Positions 1 through 9,662 of a stretch of DNA of 61,739 nt are shown here, one piece after another. Position 1 is the first letter of the stretch. Each line of letters starts with the position of its first letter. The notes beneath the pieces are model-generated. The model made no database searches and was not told the origin of the DNA. It saw nothing but the letters and a program-made list of their open reading frames with translations. The position numbers and the translations under genes were made by a program. The stretch is from Enteropsectra breve (Eukaryota > Microsporidia), in assembly GCA_024243835.1 (NCBI GenBank), contig JALPMN010000637.1, forward strand, positions 1-61,739, given 5' to 3'.

Positions 1-533
1 TAAACCTTTTCAGAATTTTTATATTTATGCAAAAGTTAGCACGATTTTATATTTTTGTAAATTATTTCAATTTTTTTTATATTTTTGTAAATTATTAATT
101 AAATTTTACACAAATATAAGTCGCCCTAAAAACTTTATCTAAATGCAAAATAAAAAAGATCGATGCTAGAAGCATCTAATGTTCAACTCTTTTGTTAAGA
201 TTTTGATTTTTTATTTAAAGAAACATATTAAGTAACACTGTCTGACAGAATTGCATAGAATTAAATTTTCAATAAAGTAATGCGACGATCTAATGGCAAA
301 ATACGGGGTAAATTGACCATTTTATTGAGAAATAGGAAAACAACATAATGATGCCTTAATTAAAATATTGGTTGCAATATTGCGACTAGGATAAAACTTA
401 TTTTTAAGACCAGTATGGCGAAATATTTCCATACTAAAAAGATACACGAAATAAGTTTCTATAAGAAGCCCTCTTCGATGAAACCTTAGATACAAATAGA
501 GGGCTAAAATCAATAACCTGTTTTTCAATTCAT
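1..533. other. AT-rich intergenic, no gene seen
   Basis: Lies downstream of the IQGAP-like gene and runs to the window edge. A short open frame at 322-525 on the minus strand has only a TTG start and no recognisable features. The only structure I see is a short direct repeat near the left edge, listed separately. Confidence 0.6.
47..96. repeat. Two copies of a 20-bp AT-rich direct repeat
   Basis: The 20-mer ttatatttttgtaaattatt occurs at 47-66 and again at 77-96, a 30-bp period. This is simple AT-rich noncoding sequence and no function is implied. Confidence 0.7.
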
Positions 534-3500
534 TTAATAGTTTATATACTTATCATTTATGGTATCGATCAGCTTGGATATGTTCAGAGAGCACACGTTA
601 TTTATGTTTAGAGTAAAAATATTGTCTTCCCTGATCCGGAGAAGCTCATCAAATCTTACAAGCAAATCCTCACTCATCTTCTTAGAGCTGTACATTGCAA
701 CAATGTTCAGCACCAGATACTCGTCCATCGATATTCTTATGGTGATGTTTTCACTGTCCACCCCATCGGCCATAACGGCATCAAACGCATTCGCATTAAA
801 CTCATAGGTCCCAAATTCCGACTTGGGATACGCCTGTCTGTTGAAAATAGTCCCGCTCTTATTTAGCACCATCGTGCTGAAGAGCCCATTAAGATACTCA
901 TAGGCACACTCGATATCATCTTTCAGAAGCTGATTTGTCTCAAAAAGACTGTCAAGTGTGTCCAGATTCATAATAAGCTCCTCACTCTTCTTCTGGTGCC
1001 TTATTATCTCCTTTGCAAGCATCCTAAGAAGACTGGAATATCCATCGCCCATTATAAACCTGAAGCCGTCAACCGGACTGCCCTCATCCACAAACTTCAC
1101 GAGATCCGCAATCGTCTGCCTTTTAAGCTCAACCAGATCTTCGCCCGGATAAATACTTTCTCTGAAGCGCTCAATCTCCTCTTCATCAGTGTAGTGTAGA
1201 ACACTTGTCATTTCGCTTCCTTTGCTCAGGAAAATCATTAAAATAAGTCTTGCCTTAAGGTCTCGCGCAACAAGCTCCGATGTCATTAGCTCGGCATCAT
1301 TCAAATCAATAAACTCAGCATCGAGGCGCAAATCAAATCTTTCGTATTTGTAGCTGTCATCAGTAGCAATGACCGGCACCGCATTTACAGCTGATATTTC
1401 TTGGATTAAATACTCTTCATTCTTCACCTTATTTTCGGTATTGGCACCATCAATTTTGATTCCTACCGCCTCACAGTACTTTTCGTTCTCCAAAAGCGCA
1501 AAGCTTTCGCCAAGAACATTTTTGTTCGGTCTTTTGTTAATCAGTTTGGTATTTTCCACTAATACAGCCATTACTGCTGGAAGCAGATGCAAATTTTCTT
1601 TTAAGACTATCAGAATATTGTTAATCTCCTCAATATTGATATTCAAAGTATAAGTTCTGTAGAAGTTTTCATGCGTTCCATTTTGATTAGCAGGCCCCGG
1701 CAAAATATATTGCGTGAAATATTCGCTTGCATCAGAAAAAAGCTTATTTTTGGCCATGAACAAATCTCTAAACAGCTTATTTTCCTCGTTTTCCAAGAAA
1801 TCTCTGAGCACGGAATAATCAGACATTTCAAAGTCAGCAGTTTTCTCAAATTTAGAGTCTGAATAGCAGAGCCTGTCTTGTCCAATGGGCGCTTCTCCTG
1901 AATTAAAAATAAACTTCACTAAATCAACTAAGATATGATTTTTTGATAAAATCAGCGCAGGCTCAATAAAATTTTCATAAAAATCAGAGTCTCCGCTAAA
2001 AAGCTTCACATAAAATGGAAACTCCGTCTCAAGCAGCAGCCTCAGCTTTTCTCCTGTGTAACGCATCACCTCATGCGATCTCTTTACAATTTCCCTGCGC
2101 ACCGCCTCATCTTTTATAGCTTCATCCATCAGTACGTTTACACTGTGGATTTCATCATCAGCCGACAGTGTTTGCTTGTAAAGCTCACCATAGATACTTA
2201 CGGGATTTAAGCTGAAATTTGACTCATTTATCAAGGCAAAATGGGATACAAGGCACTTGAATACAGCTGAGCTGATAAAATGAGAACAAGCTAACTTTTT
2301 AGCCATATAAGATTTACCGCCCTCTGCAGCAAGCGCATACTCCACCAGCTTTGAAAAATGATAATCCCCAATAAAAGTGTCGGTGTAAAATAGGCGCAAA
2401 GGCAGTTCATAACCATTTCTTAGTATTTCGTACACAGTTTTATAGTCGTGGGTGAACATGTAGAGCAGCCTTTTGATATGCGCAAAGTTATTAAGAATAG
2501 GCATTGCATTATAAGTCATTCCCCGTAGTTTGCACTGATTTTCGAGCAGTAAACTAACTGATTTCAATATGCTGTCCTTTTCTTTCTGCAGCTTGTAATT
2601 ATTTCTGAATGTGTAAATTATTCTTGTCTGGACATCCTGCAATTGCTTATCCTGTGCATTGTAAATCATGTCGTAGCTTAAAAACTTCCTGAGACTGTTG
2701 AGAGAAATTTCTCCATCGTAGATCAAGCTGTTGAATGCCCGTTGCCAGACACATGTTCTCGCGAAGCTCTTAATCATCGAGTCATTGTCCAGGTTATTAA
2801 AAAAGCTGCTGTTGTAATTGATGGCGCTGGTATCGGCAGAGCATTTAAAATCACTTTCCACAAAGCTTTGTTCTTCTTGCACTGCAATTGAATCTGTATT
2901 TAATATGCAGTTGCTGTTAGAATATTCATATGAATCGAGATTATCTGTGATATTATCATAGTCAAAGTGGGAGGCGTCATCATTGACGAGAGCCTCCTCT
3001 TGAGTTGTAAAGGTTCGTGCTTTTCTGCGCTTTATGGCACTGGCACACCCGCGCTTGTTTAGAAACTGCGCAAGTCCGTGGATGCAGTAAATTACCTTTG
3101 GAATATTTTTTGACTCATAAAGATCAAGCGTCTCAAAGTAAAAATGTGGCGAGCAGTGGATGTTTTGCAGCCATTTAATAAATGCAACGATATTATCAGT
3201 GTGACGAAAGTCTCTTGTGGGCGCAGAGAAGATTTTAACTGAGGGATCAAATCTCTGTGCAATAGCTGCCAGCCACTCTCCCTTAGGGAGTTCGTTGTAG
3301 AAGACTTCCAGGCTTGGAGATGTGTTTGTGTGCACAGAAATCCATTCCCTTGCCTCGTCCAGTTTGCAGAGATAGTCGATTTTCTTCGTATTGTGCCTTT
3401 TGGCATCAAGTTGCTCTGATGAACTTTTGCACACTCCCAGGTCAGTGGTGTTGATGACATTTTCATGATCAACCGCTTCGTGGTTGTGGCCAGCGTGCGC

Positions 3501-3593
3501 TTCTGCGCATGCGTCTTTGCCTGTGGTGAAAGAGACTTTAGTGCCGCTTGCTTCATAATATTTTTCTTGGTTTGTGTTTTTGTGAACAACCAT
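534..3593 (-). CDS. IQGAP-like Ras-GTPase-activating-like protein
   Basis: About 1019 aa. Residues about 75-181 read as a calponin-homology domain: WLQNIHC, then FETLDLYESKNIPKVIYCIH, the usual 'DLYEgkNIpkVI.CIhaLa' pattern. The middle (about 360-680) resembles the IQGAP GAP-related domain, including an NPVSIY segment and MRYTGEKLRLLLE. A RasGAP C-terminal-like region follows (VARDLKARLILMIF). I see no clear IQ motifs. IQGAP proteins scaffold actin at the division site and bind Rho-type GTPases. I chose the ATG at 3593, not an upstream in-frame codon, because an AAATTTT block and a CCC run sit just before it (3594-3609). Downstream of the domains the sequence is divergent, as expected for a reduced parasite. 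The assignment is family-level; binding partners are inference. Confidence 0.8.
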   Translation of the reverse strand: MVVHKNTNQEKYYEASGTKVSFTTGKDACAEAHAGHNHEAVDHENVINTTDLGVCKSSSEQLDAKRHNTKKIDYLCKLDEAREWISVHTNTSPSLEVFYNELPKGEWLAAIAQRFDPSVKIFSAPTRDFRHTDNIVAFIKWLQNIHCSPHFYFETLDLYESKNIPKVIYCIHGLAQFLNKRGCASAIKRRKARTFTTQEEALVNDDASHFDYDNITDNLDSYEYSNSNCILNTDSIAVQEEQSFVESDFKCSADTSAINYNSSFFNNLDNDSMIKSFARTCVWQRAFNSLIYDGEISLNSLRKFLSYDMIYNAQDKQLQDVQTRIIYTFRNNYKLQKEKDSILKSVSLLLENQCKLRGMTYNAMPILNNFAHIKRLLYMFTHDYKTVYEILRNGYELPLRLFYTDTFIGDYHFSKLVEYALAAEGGKSYMAKKLACSHFISSAVFKCLVSHFALINESNFSLNPVSIYGELYKQTLSADDEIHSVNVLMDEAIKDEAVRREIVKRSHEVMRYTGEKLRLLLETEFPFYVKLFSGDSDFYENFIEPALILSKNHILVDLVKFIFNSGEAPIGQDRLCYSDSKFEKTADFEMSDYSVLRDFLENEENKLFRDLFMAKNKLFSDASEYFTQYILPGPANQNGTHENFYRTYTLNINIEEINNILIVLKENLHLLPAVMAVLVENTKLINKRPNKNVLGESFALLENEKYCEAVGIKIDGANTENKVKNEEYLIQEISAVNAVPVIATDDSYKYERFDLRLDAEFIDLNDAELMTSELVARDLKARLILMIFLSKGSEMTSVLHYTDEEEIERFRESIYPGEDLVELKRQTIADLVKFVDEGSPVDGFRFIMGDGYSSLLRMLAKEIIRHQKKSEELIMNLDTLDSLFETNQLLKDDIECAYEYLNGLFSTMVLNKSGTIFNRQAYPKSEFGTYEFNANAFDAVMADGVDSENITIRISMDEYLVLNIVAMYSSKKMSEDLLVRFDELLRIREDNIFTLNINNVCSLNISKLIDTINDKYINY

Positions 3594-3609
3594 TAAGGGT
3601 AAAAATTTT
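3594..3609 (-). promoter_or_regulatory. AAATTTT + CCC start-proximal motif (IQGAP-like gene)
   Basis: Read on the minus strand, aaaatttttacccttaATG. It is almost identical to the motif before alpha-COP (11087-11101). Both elements are described as microsporidian translation/transcription start signals, and they fix the start codon. Confidence 0.65.
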
Positions 3610-4173
3610 ATTTCAGGAAATCCTGAAATGGCGGGAATAAAGGCTATATACAAAGAGACATGTTTGAGCTGTTAAAATGATTTATATATTAAAATTCGTT
3701 TAAATATGATAATTAGTATTGTTTCGTTCATATTTGATCAGTGTTTAGAGGATTTTAACGAGTTTTAAATTTGATACAGATATTTATGTTTTATGCGAAC
3801 TGACAGTAGATAACAAAGGCATTTGATATTATATATGAGCTTTAGATATAAAATATCATTTATTGATGTTATTTTTGTCATCTTTCAGTTAATCAATTCA
3901 CAAAAGATAACAGGCATAGAAAGATCAAACAAGGTATTTAAATTAACTATAATAACCAATACGTCCTGATTCATATTTTATTCACTAAATATCTCTGCAA
4001 CAAGTGAGTCTTTTCCATTTCTATCAGCATATATTGTTTGTTTCAAATATCAATTGAATTAAAGATCAATCAAAAATACAAAAATTAGTGATTTTTTAGG
4101 GGCCGAAAGGCAAATAGGCCAAAGGTCCATTTTAGAAAAAAAGATATAAATAAGAAAAATATAAACATAAACA
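3610..4173. other. Intergenic, divergent promoters
   Basis: Spacer between the minus-strand IQGAP-like gene and the plus-strand secreted repeat protein. The only GC-rich part is 4098-4133 (ggggccgaaaggc, then aggccaaaggtcc), about 40-75 bases before the plus-strand start. It could be a regulatory element or a small hairpin (ggcc to ggcc). Nothing else is recognised. Confidence 0.5.
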
Positions 4174-4812
4174 ATGGACGGCAAGTCTGGGGCATTGCTC
4201 ATGCTCTGTATGCAAATGCCGAAGGTTCTGCTACTCCTACTATGGCTATCGGGTAGTTTCCAAAAACCGATACTGCTTATCGATTCTTCGCAGGTACTGC
4301 CGATTGAGCAAAATCCAAACTCAAAAGCTGAAATAACCTTCAGTAAAGATGGTCCTGCTTTCATTTCACAGTATAATGAGACCACAAAAACATGGGACAC
4401 ACCGATACCCATTCCGCTTCTTTTTAGCCAGAATTACGAACCAGTCACGGCAGCGCCTGAAACTACTGCACAGTTTGGAATTGAAGCCAAGGCGCCCATG
4501 CCGCAGCAGCAAAGCCAAGTAGCTCCGATATGGAACAACAATTCTAACGCACAAGCAGCTAACAATCCTAACGCACTAGCCGCTAACAGGTCTAACGCAC
4601 TAGCCGCTAACAATACTGCAGTTGTAACGCCAAGCACTTTGGCTCAGCAAAACGGTAAACCGCCAGAATCGAAAGCCAAAGAATCGAAAAGCAAAACTGC
4701 AACTAAAAAAGCCAAGGAAAAAGATGACACCCAGAAAAAGAAAAATGGAACAGGGCTGGGGACCCTCTTCCTGACTTCTGGATTACTGGCACTGGCAGCT
4801 TTTACTGTATGA
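4174..4812 (+). CDS. Secreted, possibly GPI-anchored, Asn/Ala-repeat protein
   Basis: 212 aa, not recognised as a known family. A hydrophobic N-terminus (PKVLLLLLWLSG, residues 16-27) looks like a signal peptide; Met10, Met13 or Met15 could also be starts. The middle has three imperfect copies of an 8-residue Ala/Asn repeat built around NALAAN, then a Lys-rich stretch (about 165-190). A short hydrophobic C-terminus (TLFLTSGLLALAAFTV) ends the protein with no charged tail, the arrangement of a GPI-attachment signal. One NET glycosylation sequon is present at about residue 69, and further Asn-x-Ser/Thr sites lie in the repeat. A spore-wall or other surface role is plausible for a microsporidian but is only inference. 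Confidence 0.6.
   Translation: MDGKSGALLMLCMQMPKVLLLLLWLSGSFQKPILLIDSSQVLPIEQNPNSKAEITFSKDGPAFISQYNETTKTWDTPIPIPLLFSQNYEPVTAAPETTAQFGIEAKAPMPQQQSQVAPIWNNNSNAQAANNPNALAANRSNALAANNTAVVTPSTLAQQNGKPPESKAKESKSKTATKKAKEKDDTQKKKNGTGLGTLFLTSGLLALAAFTV
4544..4615 (+). repeat. 24-bp coding tandem repeat (about 3 copies)
   Basis: Unit about tctaacgcactagccgctaa followed by four variable bases. It encodes the NALAAN repeats of the surface-type protein. The last two copies are nearly identical and the first is diverged, suggesting recent slippage. Confidence 0.75.
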
Positions 4813-5012
4813 GCAATAAACAGTTGTAAAAAATCATTTTCAAATTTTATCAAAAATATTCTATACCTTATTTTAGACTAGCAAGTCTATTCTTTTATTG
4901 CGTACAGACACAACTTAAAAATAAAGAGCAGTGAAATCTTGTAAAATATTTTTAAGAGACCAGAATATCGTATCATACAAGACTCTTTCATTGATTTTTC
5001 AAAAAATAAAAA

Positions 5013-5093
5013 CGTCAACGACAGGATTCGAACCTGCGCACGTAAACGTAGTAGTTTTCAAGACTGCCGCCTTAACCGCTCGGCCACGTTGAC
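5013..5093 (-). tRNA. tRNA-Ser (anticodon UGA)
   Basis: Complete 81-nt cloverleaf on the minus strand. The 7-bp acceptor gtcaacg/cgttgac is perfect. The anticodon loop is cttgaaa with TGA. The long variable arm acg-ttta-cgt is typical of serine tRNAs, and the T-loop is ttcgaat. The anticodon stem has one C-A mismatch. No intron. The discriminator base is G, as expected for Ser. Confidence 0.95.
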
Positions 5094-5265
5094 TTAACAT
5101 AAATAAAATATAGATATAACAATGGTAAAGTCAATATTTCCAAGATAAGGCAGAATTCTATCTAAAAAAAATAGCCATGGAGTTAAGCTTCTGATTGAGA
5201 TGAAAATATCTTATAAAGATGAACAAAATGGAATAATAGTTTGTATCAAGATTACTATTTATTCT

Positions 5266-8200
5266 TTATACGAGCAAGGAGTTGTCATCATCATTCTCCG
5301 AAAGCTTCAAAATAACCTCAAGGGTTGTGCTGTCTTTAAGCCCTGTTTCTGCATCCGCCATCACGATGTTGATTCTGGCAAACTTCTCCTTCAGATGGAA
5401 AAGCGGAACATCTGCATATGCCACCAGCCCACTCGCCAGTGTAGAGTTATCGTACAAGTAGAAAGTCAAATAATCAATATTCTTTCTTACAGGGAACTTT
5501 ACCCTTTCATTAAAGGCTGGGCTTGTAGTGTTGTTTATGGCCCTTGTTTTAAAGACTTTTTCATTGTTCATATAGAGTTTCACGTAGGGATTGATAAGCT
5601 GCCCACTTATCGGTTTGATTCCTGCGGCCTTGAGAATAAAAACCTGCAGAATTCCCCTGTCCAAATTTCTCTCCTTTTTGTATTTTACCTCACTTATGGC
5701 GACTTCCATCTCACAGGCAATGCTGTTCGCAATGTTCACTGACTGCTTGCCGGCTACAGGAAGAACATCAAACTCAGAAATAAAAATGTTGTTTCTGTAA
5801 AACTTGTAGCTGAGTTTCTCACTGCCGATCGCAGCAATGTTCAGTGAATTGACATCACGGGAGTCGCGCAGTACTGTGCTGGAGCTGCAGTTCAAGTAGC
5901 ATTTTCCGGTTGTATCCAGTTTTGTAATCCTGAGCTGCACAATTTTCATATTCTCGCTATCATCTGTAAATTTGTCATTTATTTTTTCCGTTATTTCTGT
6001 TTTGAATTTTATTCGTATTTTGTCAAAGACAGCAACGGTTTCTTCAGAGACTTCAAGCACCTCCTCGGATATAAGCGAGTCTCCGTTTGAATTCATCCTG
6101 AAAAGCCGTGCTTTTATTTCTGTTTCATTTGCCACAAGGGGAACACAGCACTCAGTTGTGCTCAGATACTCAGCAGTGAAGGGTGCTGTTTTGCAGGTAA
6201 CATTTCTGCTTTCAAAAATCAAATAGAAGTTTCCTTGTTCTTTCATTTCGTCAATCGTGAATCTGGCTACCTTGGAGAATTCAACAAACTTGTTGTTCGG
6301 TTTCTCCAGATTGTAGATTCCCAGCTCAAGCGGCTGTATCTCTATCTTTTCGTGCACAACGCTTTTAAGTTTCTGTGCCTTCGTCTTCTTCATTTTAAAG
6401 GTGCCGATTAGCGGCTTTGATTTTCCATGGTTTCTCCTCTTAGTTTTGCCCAGAGTCTCAAGCTTTTCAATTTCAATATTCTCCTCGTCCACCTGAATGC
6501 TTCCTTCCTGCGAATCATGTGACTCTTCTTTGTTGGTTGGACACTTCTTGTTCAGAAGCACCGTCTCGTTCTCGCACTGCATATCAAGTTCTTCATCATG
6601 GTCCCTGATTGTTTCCCAGTTCTCGGTCATATCGACATATGTGAGTTTGAACTTAATCTCTGCATCTCCATTTTCAACCTGCCCGAGCTTGTACGAGCTG
6701 AAAACATTGTTTTCTATGCTGGACAGCGGAATAACGAGTGTTCCGATTGTTGAATCATCTTTCTCATTTACAACCTCCATACTCACGACATAATCATCAA
6801 AGTTTCGCACAAAGAACTTTATATTCTCGTTGTAAAACGGATTTTTTGTTGAAAATATTCTTTTTGTCTCAAATGTATCCAGCACTGTGCGCACCCGAAT
6901 TGTTTCTTTCGTCTCTAATTTGATTCGGCAGTATGTTGAGTAGATTCTGTTTATTGGGTCCTTCAGGCCCTGTAGATCACTGATGGAAACCAAATTCATA
7001 TTAACAATTGCGCTTCTCAAGTATTTGCTCTCATTCTGCTGTGAAATCGGATAGAACATCGAGTGAACATTCAGGATTCTTCTTGAGCCCTCGCTGGAGA
7101 GATTCACACTTTCAGAATACGCGTGTTTGTTCAAATTTCGCAAAAATATACTTCCTGTGCGCTTCTCAGTGGGCGTGTGCAGCGTTACTCCGATTGTGCG
7201 GTTCGTATCGTGGATTATTGAGAAGAATCCTTCATTAAAAATTGGATCTTTTCCAAACTTTCGTGTTGTTTTAGCGAATGATCGTCCGTGTGTAGACAAC
7301 TCTACCATCACAGATTCCTCATCAGGGGTATCCAGCTCATCAATGTGGGTGTAGAGCACCCCAATCATCTTTCCTTTGTAATCTGCAATATTTTCCAGTG
7401 GGATTGTAATGCTGTTCGGAGCCAGGAGATGGGTTTTTACCTGGCTGGAAATAACGTTGTATATAAAAGAGGAAAGGTAGGGGATATCCATAAAGTCGAC
7501 TGTTTTCAGTGGCTCGAGCTCAAAGTCAACCATCGGCTCCTCGAGCATTGAGAAGCCAAAGCTCTTCAAGAATGGCAATTTTCTGCTCAAATTTATTTCC
7601 ATTTTGCAGATTCCTGAAAGCGCAAAATTTCGCACAAGAATCGGCAGCTTGATAAAGCCAACTGTGGCAGTCAGCTCAATGCAAGTGTTCCAGTGGCGCT
7701 TTTCTTCGCCGAAATAGGCAAGCAGATCCTGTGATGTCTGCACGGGAATGAAATTCACAGCGCACTCAACGATTATCACATCCTCATTCTTATTAATAAA
7801 CCCAATCCTTTCGACAACAGGTGGGCGTGTTCCCAGCGTAAGCTCTGTGAGTTTTAGAGACTTTAATATTTTGGGGGTGTTTTCCTTTAATACCTTGTTT
7901 ACCTCTGTGTATATCATCGATGACACACTGGATTCTGAAACTTCCCAAAACTTCCTGACAATGTAGTTGAGCCATTCGACTGTTTCAAATTCCCCAAGAT
8001 TGTCCTTCCGGTGCTTCTCTTTATTAAGCGCCTCAAGAGTGCGCTCATACGTTTTTGCTCGTCGTTTCAATATAAAATATATTATGTGTGCTGGAATTAG
8101 CAGCAAAAACACACTAAGCTTAAACCTCCCCAGGAGATAGCCGCACAAGATTGCGCCAAACAAAAGCCCAGGGAGCTGAAGAAAGTACGTAATGCCGTTT

Positions 8201-8412
8201 CCGGGCTCAAATCCCAGAGGATTTTTGATTTTCCGCTTGCCATCCGATATTGTTGCTGCAGAGCTGCAGTTTTTGCTGGTCTCCGTGTTGGACTGCGGAA
8301 TCCTGTTCGGCGTCAAAGGCATATCTAGGGTTTCAAATTCCTCGTCTGTTCTTCCTTGGGAAATTTTATTTTTACTTTTTTTCTGATTACATTTCTCTTC
8401 TTCCGGCTTCAT
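5266..8412 (-). CDS. Tricalbin / extended-synaptotagmin-like SMP and C2 domain protein
   Basis: 1048 aa. Residues about 73-115 form a hydrophobic hairpin (YFLQLPGLLFGAILCGYLL, then LSVFLLLIPAHIIYFIL), as in tricalbins and E-Syts, which are anchored in the ER. Residues about 135-345 fit the lipid-transferring SMP domain (ETVEWLNYIVRKFW at its start). C2-like domains follow at about 345-470 and 475-610, and a clearer one at about 925-1035 (LQVFILKAAGIK, then NPYVKLYMN and TSPAFNERVKFPV). Tricalbins tether cortical ER to the plasma membrane and move lipids between them. Calcium-binding aspartates are not obvious in the C2 domains I examined. The start is supported by gccccaATG. Length is close to fungal tricalbins (about 1200 aa). 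Confidence 0.8.
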   Translation of the reverse strand: MKPEEEKCNQKKSKNKISQGRTDEEFETLDMPLTPNRIPQSNTETSKNCSSAATISDGKRKIKNPLGFEPGNGITYFLQLPGLLFGAILCGYLLGRFKLSVFLLLIPAHIIYFILKRRAKTYERTLEALNKEKHRKDNLGEFETVEWLNYIVRKFWEVSESSVSSMIYTEVNKVLKENTPKILKSLKLTELTLGTRPPVVERIGFINKNEDVIIVECAVNFIPVQTSQDLLAYFGEEKRHWNTCIELTATVGFIKLPILVRNFALSGICKMEINLSRKLPFLKSFGFSMLEEPMVDFELEPLKTVDFMDIPYLSSFIYNVISSQVKTHLLAPNSITIPLENIADYKGKMIGVLYTHIDELDTPDEESVMVELSTHGRSFAKTTRKFGKDPIFNEGFFSIIHDTNRTIGVTLHTPTEKRTGSIFLRNLNKHAYSESVNLSSEGSRRILNVHSMFYPISQQNESKYLRSAIVNMNLVSISDLQGLKDPINRIYSTYCRIKLETKETIRVRTVLDTFETKRIFSTKNPFYNENIKFFVRNFDDYVVSMEVVNEKDDSTIGTLVIPLSSIENNVFSSYKLGQVENGDAEIKFKLTYVDMTENWETIRDHDEELDMQCENETVLLNKKCPTNKEESHDSQEGSIQVDEENIEIEKLETLGKTKRRNHGKSKPLIGTFKMKKTKAQKLKSVVHEKIEIQPLELGIYNLEKPNNKFVEFSKVARFTIDEMKEQGNFYLIFESRNVTCKTAPFTAEYLSTTECCVPLVANETEIKARLFRMNSNGDSLISEEVLEVSEETVAVFDKIRIKFKTEITEKINDKFTDDSENMKIVQLRITKLDTTGKCYLNCSSSTVLRDSRDVNSLNIAAIGSEKLSYKFYRNNIFISEFDVLPVAGKQSVNIANSIACEMEVAISEVKYKKERNLDRGILQVFILKAAGIKPISGQLINPYVKLYMNNEKVFKTRAINNTTSPAFNERVKFPVRKNIDYLTFYLYDNSTLASGLVAYADVPLFHLKEKFARINIVMADAETGLKDSTTLEVILKLSENDDDNSLLV

Positions 8413-9662
8413 TGGGGCACAGAAACTGGTTTTAAAAAATTGGTGTCTTAAAACACTTTGAAAAATTTAATCAGATCTGGAGCAACGTTTCAACGAAACA
8501 CAATAAATTTTTCTGTTGAAAATAGCAATACCTACAATCTTTGTGATATAAAAAAGTTAGCTTATACTAGTGTTCTTCATAATGCATTGTTTTTATTCTT
8601 TAAATCCTGTAGATATTGTACAAACATGTTTAGAATCTCTTAGGCTAATCCAAAAAGAGTTTAACACTTCACTTTTCAGTCACTCATATAAAGGGTGATA
8701 TTTGTTCTAAAGCTATCAGCTTGCATTAGAACAACAGAGCATTTGTAACTACTTTATAAAGACCCTCCAAGAAGGTCTGTATTATATGAAGCTGAAATTC
8801 TAATAATTTCACAGGTTTCCCGAGTCATAAAATCGATGTTTTTAAACTACAGTCACAAAATAGGTAATTTAATATCTAAAAAGCACATGCTTTTAGTTTA
8901 GATAGACTAGCTTGAAATAACACTGGTCTCTGCTTAAAATGCATCTAAATCATGCTTCATTATAACAAACCTTACACACGGATGGCGAGTATTTAATTTG
9001 CTTGCCTCATGAAATTAATTATAGTTGCAATAAAGATGAAAAACATCTATATATAGCCAGCCTTGAATGGCCCTTGCCTTTCTCAAATGCCAAACACTAT
9101 GTATAAAAAGGTGCTCATCATAACTAGCTTATATACTCAGGTACTGATAATAGACGCTTTACTGTACAAATTAATTTAAAATTATCAGCGATAACCAAGA
9201 AATGTCTTGCTTAATTTATATTTGTCATTTGGGAAAACATACTGCTTTTAACTTCTTCACATTTAATTTAGGCGAAAAATAAAGCTACTTAGCTTATAGG
9301 TCTCTGTTTTATAAAAATTGTAACATTTCGGTTTGAATTATGCTTAGTATCTTGCTTTTGAAGCTGATAGCATGTTGTTGCTAAATATAAATAATTAAAT
9401 TGCCCTCATTTACGCTGCGCATCTTTAACGTATAATAGCAAAGGTTATAATCTCTAAAACATTGCTTTTTCAAAAATTCACATTTTAATATTATACTCTA
9501 CTCATTCTTCTGAGGAAAAATTTACTAAAAAATATTCAAGCTCAAAATAATGAGAAAAAGGCCAAAAAAGAGACATAATGAGCAATTGGCGTATAATTTG
9601 CATGTATTTTGAGCTTCCCCTTTTATTTTGTTTCTATAAAAAAATTTTTTTGTAAAACAAAT
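8413..9662. other. 1.25-kb intergenic region without a recognised gene
   Basis: Lies between the divergent tricalbin-like and GDPD genes. No ORF with an ATG and recognisable content. It contains a perfect 9-bp hairpin (8702-8734) and a smaller hairpin agacc...ggtct near 8780. An unannotated RNA is possible. The last 50 bases hold the GDPD promoter (cttcccc and aaaaaaatttttttg). Confidence 0.5.
8702..8734. other. Perfect 9-bp inverted repeat (hairpin)
   Basis: ttgttctaa pairs with ttagaacaa across a 15-nt loop that itself contains agct-atc-agct. It stands alone in non-coding sequence, about 290 bases upstream of the tricalbin-like start. A bidirectional terminator is unlikely here because both neighbours transcribe away from it. 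A small RNA or regulatory hairpin is possible. Confidence 0.4.
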
